Shown here: positions 62,698 to 64,000 of the stretch, in pieces
Layout of the letters: each line of letters starts with the position of its first letter
Numbering within the stretch: position 1 is the stretch's first letter
Assembly: GCA_022486815.1 (NCBI GenBank)
Contig: JAKVJW010000015.1
Location: 1-64,000 of the forward strand
Direction of reading: 5' to 3'
Length of the DNA: 64,000 nucleotides
DNA from: Prevotella sp.
Lineage (GTDB): Bacteria > Bacteroidota > Bacteroidia > Bacteroidales > Bacteroidaceae
Translations under genes and position numbers: made by a program
Notes under the pieces: generated by a model
What the model saw: the letters and a program-made list of their open reading frames with translations, nothing else
The model's database searches: none
What the model was told of the DNA's origin: nothing

Positions 62698-63036
62698 CCC
62701 GTTGGCGGAATTAAAGCATGGAGGAAGAAGCATGGCAAGAAGTCATATATATCTAATTTTCGGCCACTTATACCGTTTATCATTTAAATTACCACATGAT
62801 CCGAAATTACCAGCACCTTGGTTATGAGCTTTCCAGTACTGTGGTAATATGCTTTCCAATAATATGGTAATGTGGTTACCAGTACTATGGTAATAAGCAT
62901 TCCAGTACTGTGGAAATGTGGTTACCTGACTATGGTAATGTGGTTACCAGACTATGGGAATGTGGTTACCTGACTATGGTAATGTGGTTACTAAACTTAG
63001 CGGTAATATTAGATGAAAATTAATCCCGCCAACGGG
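62698..63036. mobile_element. Non-coding dispersed repeat element, copy 2
   Basis: A 339-bp element, homologous to 40312-40604. Terminal inverted repeats CCCGTTGGCGGAATTAA (62698-62714) and TTAATCCCGCCAACGGG (63020-63036) differ at one base. It is flanked by the direct repeat TATTTATA (62689-62696 and 63037-63044), a candidate target duplication, though AT-rich and with one base offset on the left. The internal array (62810-62993) has about eight units, two more than copy 1. No open frame is found. Confidence 0.85.
62810..62993. repeat. Tandem array of about 22-bp palindromic units in copy 2
   Basis: About eight units. Two arm types occur: TTCCA/TGGAA and TTACCA/TGGTAA, with the centre AGTACT or TGACT/AGACT. 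The later units (TTACCTGACTATGGTAATGTGG) are almost identical, which suggests recent local duplication. Confidence 0.85.
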
Positions 63037-63224
63037 TATTTATAGTATAACGACGTCTTTCCCAGAATAATAATCGTGTATGCCATAAATACACATTTTG
63101 TGAATATACAATGGCATCATATCTTTAAAGATTCTAAGATCTATTACAATAAAGTTAATCAGCATTCCCCATCAAGAAGAAATTTGTAAAAAATAAATAA
63201 AAAGTTAATTAAATCAACTAAAAG

Positions 63225-63255
63225 TTTCGTTTAATAAAATTATTTAGTATCTTTG
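63225..63255 (+). promoter_or_regulatory. Promoter ahead of the putative structured RNA
   Basis: TTTC (63225-63228, one base off), 19 bp, TATCTTTG (63248-63255). The transcript would begin near 63262, about 378 bases before the next start codon. Confidence 0.6.
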
Positions 63256-63261
63256 CCTCGA

Positions 63262-63592
63262 AATACTTCTCTTATATGAGAAACTTTCTATAAAAGTAAA
63301 GAATAGGATGACAATTGATTAAAAATCAAGAATGAAAACGACCAGCCCATTATTCACCAATAGAAAAAAATCAAAGTATGCCCATTGTTGATTAGCTGTA
63401 CAACCACTTTATGAATTCTCATATAAGGTAACATCGCAATTTCCGTAGCGCATTCATTCTTGTCATTTACGTTGGGGGCTAAGCTCCTTAACAAAACAAC
63501 AAATAATAAAAAAGCATTTATATTTAACCAATAATGTTGACTGCCCCCGGTTATTGAGATGGCGATCTCAAATTAAAGGGACAGTTTTTTAC
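63262..63592 (+). ncRNA. Putative structured RNA or long leader
   Basis: About 330 bases with a promoter at one end and a terminator-like hairpin at the other but no coding frame. Hairpins by eye: TTCTC/GAGAA near 63271-63287, TTGAT/ATCAA near 63317-63331, TTATGA/TCATATAA near 63410-63428, and the terminal TTGAGAT/ATCTCAA. It does not match tmRNA, RNase P RNA, SRP RNA or a 6S pattern I know. It may be an independent small RNA or an attenuating leader of the small membrane protein gene. Confidence 0.4.
63539..63591 (+). terminator. Terminator-like hairpin ending the putative RNA
   Basis: TTGAGAT (63554-63560) pairs with ATCTCAA (63565-63571) around GGCG; an outer ACTGCCCC / GGGACAGT pairing with one mismatch leads into TTTTTT (63585-63590). 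Confidence 0.65.
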
Positions 63593-63639
63593 TTAATAGT
63601 AAATATAGAAATTAAAGAATTATTGAAGATATATTGATT

Positions 63640-63852
63640 ATGAAATTTAAGATGAAAACTAAGTATTCAGAACCAGAAGATGCACGAGAAGCATTCCATA
63701 AAAGCGAGAAACGACATGCAGTAAATGATAAAATTAGTAAATGGTTCTCATACTTATGTGTACTTGTTACAATTGCTATTATTATTTTTGTTATCTATGC
63801 TTATTTCATAGACAAGCCAAATATATATAATGGATGTTCTATTCATCCTTAA
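63640..63852 (+). CDS. Small single-pass membrane protein
   Basis: A 70-residue protein. Residues 1-36 are charged (KMKTKYSEPEDAREAFHKS), followed by one strongly hydrophobic helix (about 38-58, LCVLVTIAIIIFVIYAYF) and a short tail with one cysteine. The start is the ATG at 63640 rather than the TTG two codons earlier. It lies behind the possible RNA/leader and before a hairpin at 63864-63893. No family recognised. Confidence 0.6.
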   Translation: MKFKMKTKYSEPEDAREAFHKSEKRHAVNDKISKWFSYLCVLVTIAIIIFVIYAYFIDKPNIYNGCSIHP

Positions 63853-63863
63853 TGAAAGCAGAA

Positions 63864-63893
63864 GATTTTCCTTGAAATATCTCAAGGAAAATC
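63864..63893 (+). terminator. Hairpin after the small membrane protein gene
   Basis: GATTTTCCTTGA (63864-63875) pairs perfectly with TCAAGGAAAATC (63882-63893). The T-run after it is weak (TCATAAACTGATTTCATTTT). The remaining bases to 64000 hold no gene. Confidence 0.6.
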
Positions 63894-64000
63894 TCATAAA
63901 CTGATTTCATTTTATTACCCTGAAAAATTTTCATCAAAATCAGACTGTACCATTATCAAGTTGTGGTAATGAGATTATGTCGATCGCTTAAAAAAAAGTT

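Overview
The window looks like a Prevotella/Segatella-type member of the Bacteroidetes. The evidence is a Bacteroidetes promoter grammar (TTTG, about 20 bp, TAnnTTTG) seen before many genes, SusC/SusD and FecI/FecR pairs, a fused SecDF, a BamA-OmpH cluster, Bacteroidetes-only families (DUF4271, DUF5053, DUF6242), and AT-rich intergenic DNA. The genus is an inference from gene content.

Layout. 1-6250 is an accessory patch. It holds the tail of an ECF sigma factor with an in-frame early stop, an anti-sigma-like protein and a secreted DUF5024-like protein, a 43-residue protein paired with a DUF5053 protein, a decapitated outer-membrane barrel, a HicAB toxin-antitoxin pair, remnants of a zeta-toxin locus, and an HTH protein fused to a GIY-YIG nuclease domain. 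6225-17657 (minus) is one probable operon: ECF sigma, FecR, SusC, SusD, TlpA-like thioredoxin, DsbD and the cysteine desulfidase CyuA. It reads as a surface-signalled uptake system joined to periplasmic thiol chemistry and cysteine breakdown. 17813-20373 holds an endonuclease/phosphatase-family gene, then a DUF4143-type ATPase behind a duplicated 34-bp palindromic repeat, then a displaced, diverged copy of the phosphatase gene's 3' end.

20911-28479 carries a lipoprotein, tRNA-Arg(CCU), an ADP-ribosylglycohydrolase, SecDF, a membrane EEP protein, a rhomboid protease and HU. 28629-35183 (minus) is a pectin-oligosaccharide set: GH3, GH78, KduI, KduD. 35693-40109 (minus) is pstS-pstC-pstA-pstB-phoU. 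40918-47401 (minus) has tRNA-Gln, tyrS, yidD, rnpA, hemD, DUF4271, metK and xerD. aroQ and an O-methyltransferase follow on plus. 48689-58356 (minus) is an envelope block: a LolC/E-type permease, rbfA, murI, three OmpH/Skp chaperones, bamA, uppS and a DUF6242 lipoprotein. pckA, a secreted glycine/tyrosine-rich protein, upp, a possible structured RNA and a small membrane protein close the window.

The most unusual structure is a dispersed non-coding element present twice (40312-40604 and 62698-63036). It has about 17-bp terminal inverted repeats and an internal array of about 22-bp units, each an imperfect palindrome whose arms partly covary between units. The copies differ by about two units. 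I could not run any search; family names come from motifs read by eye.
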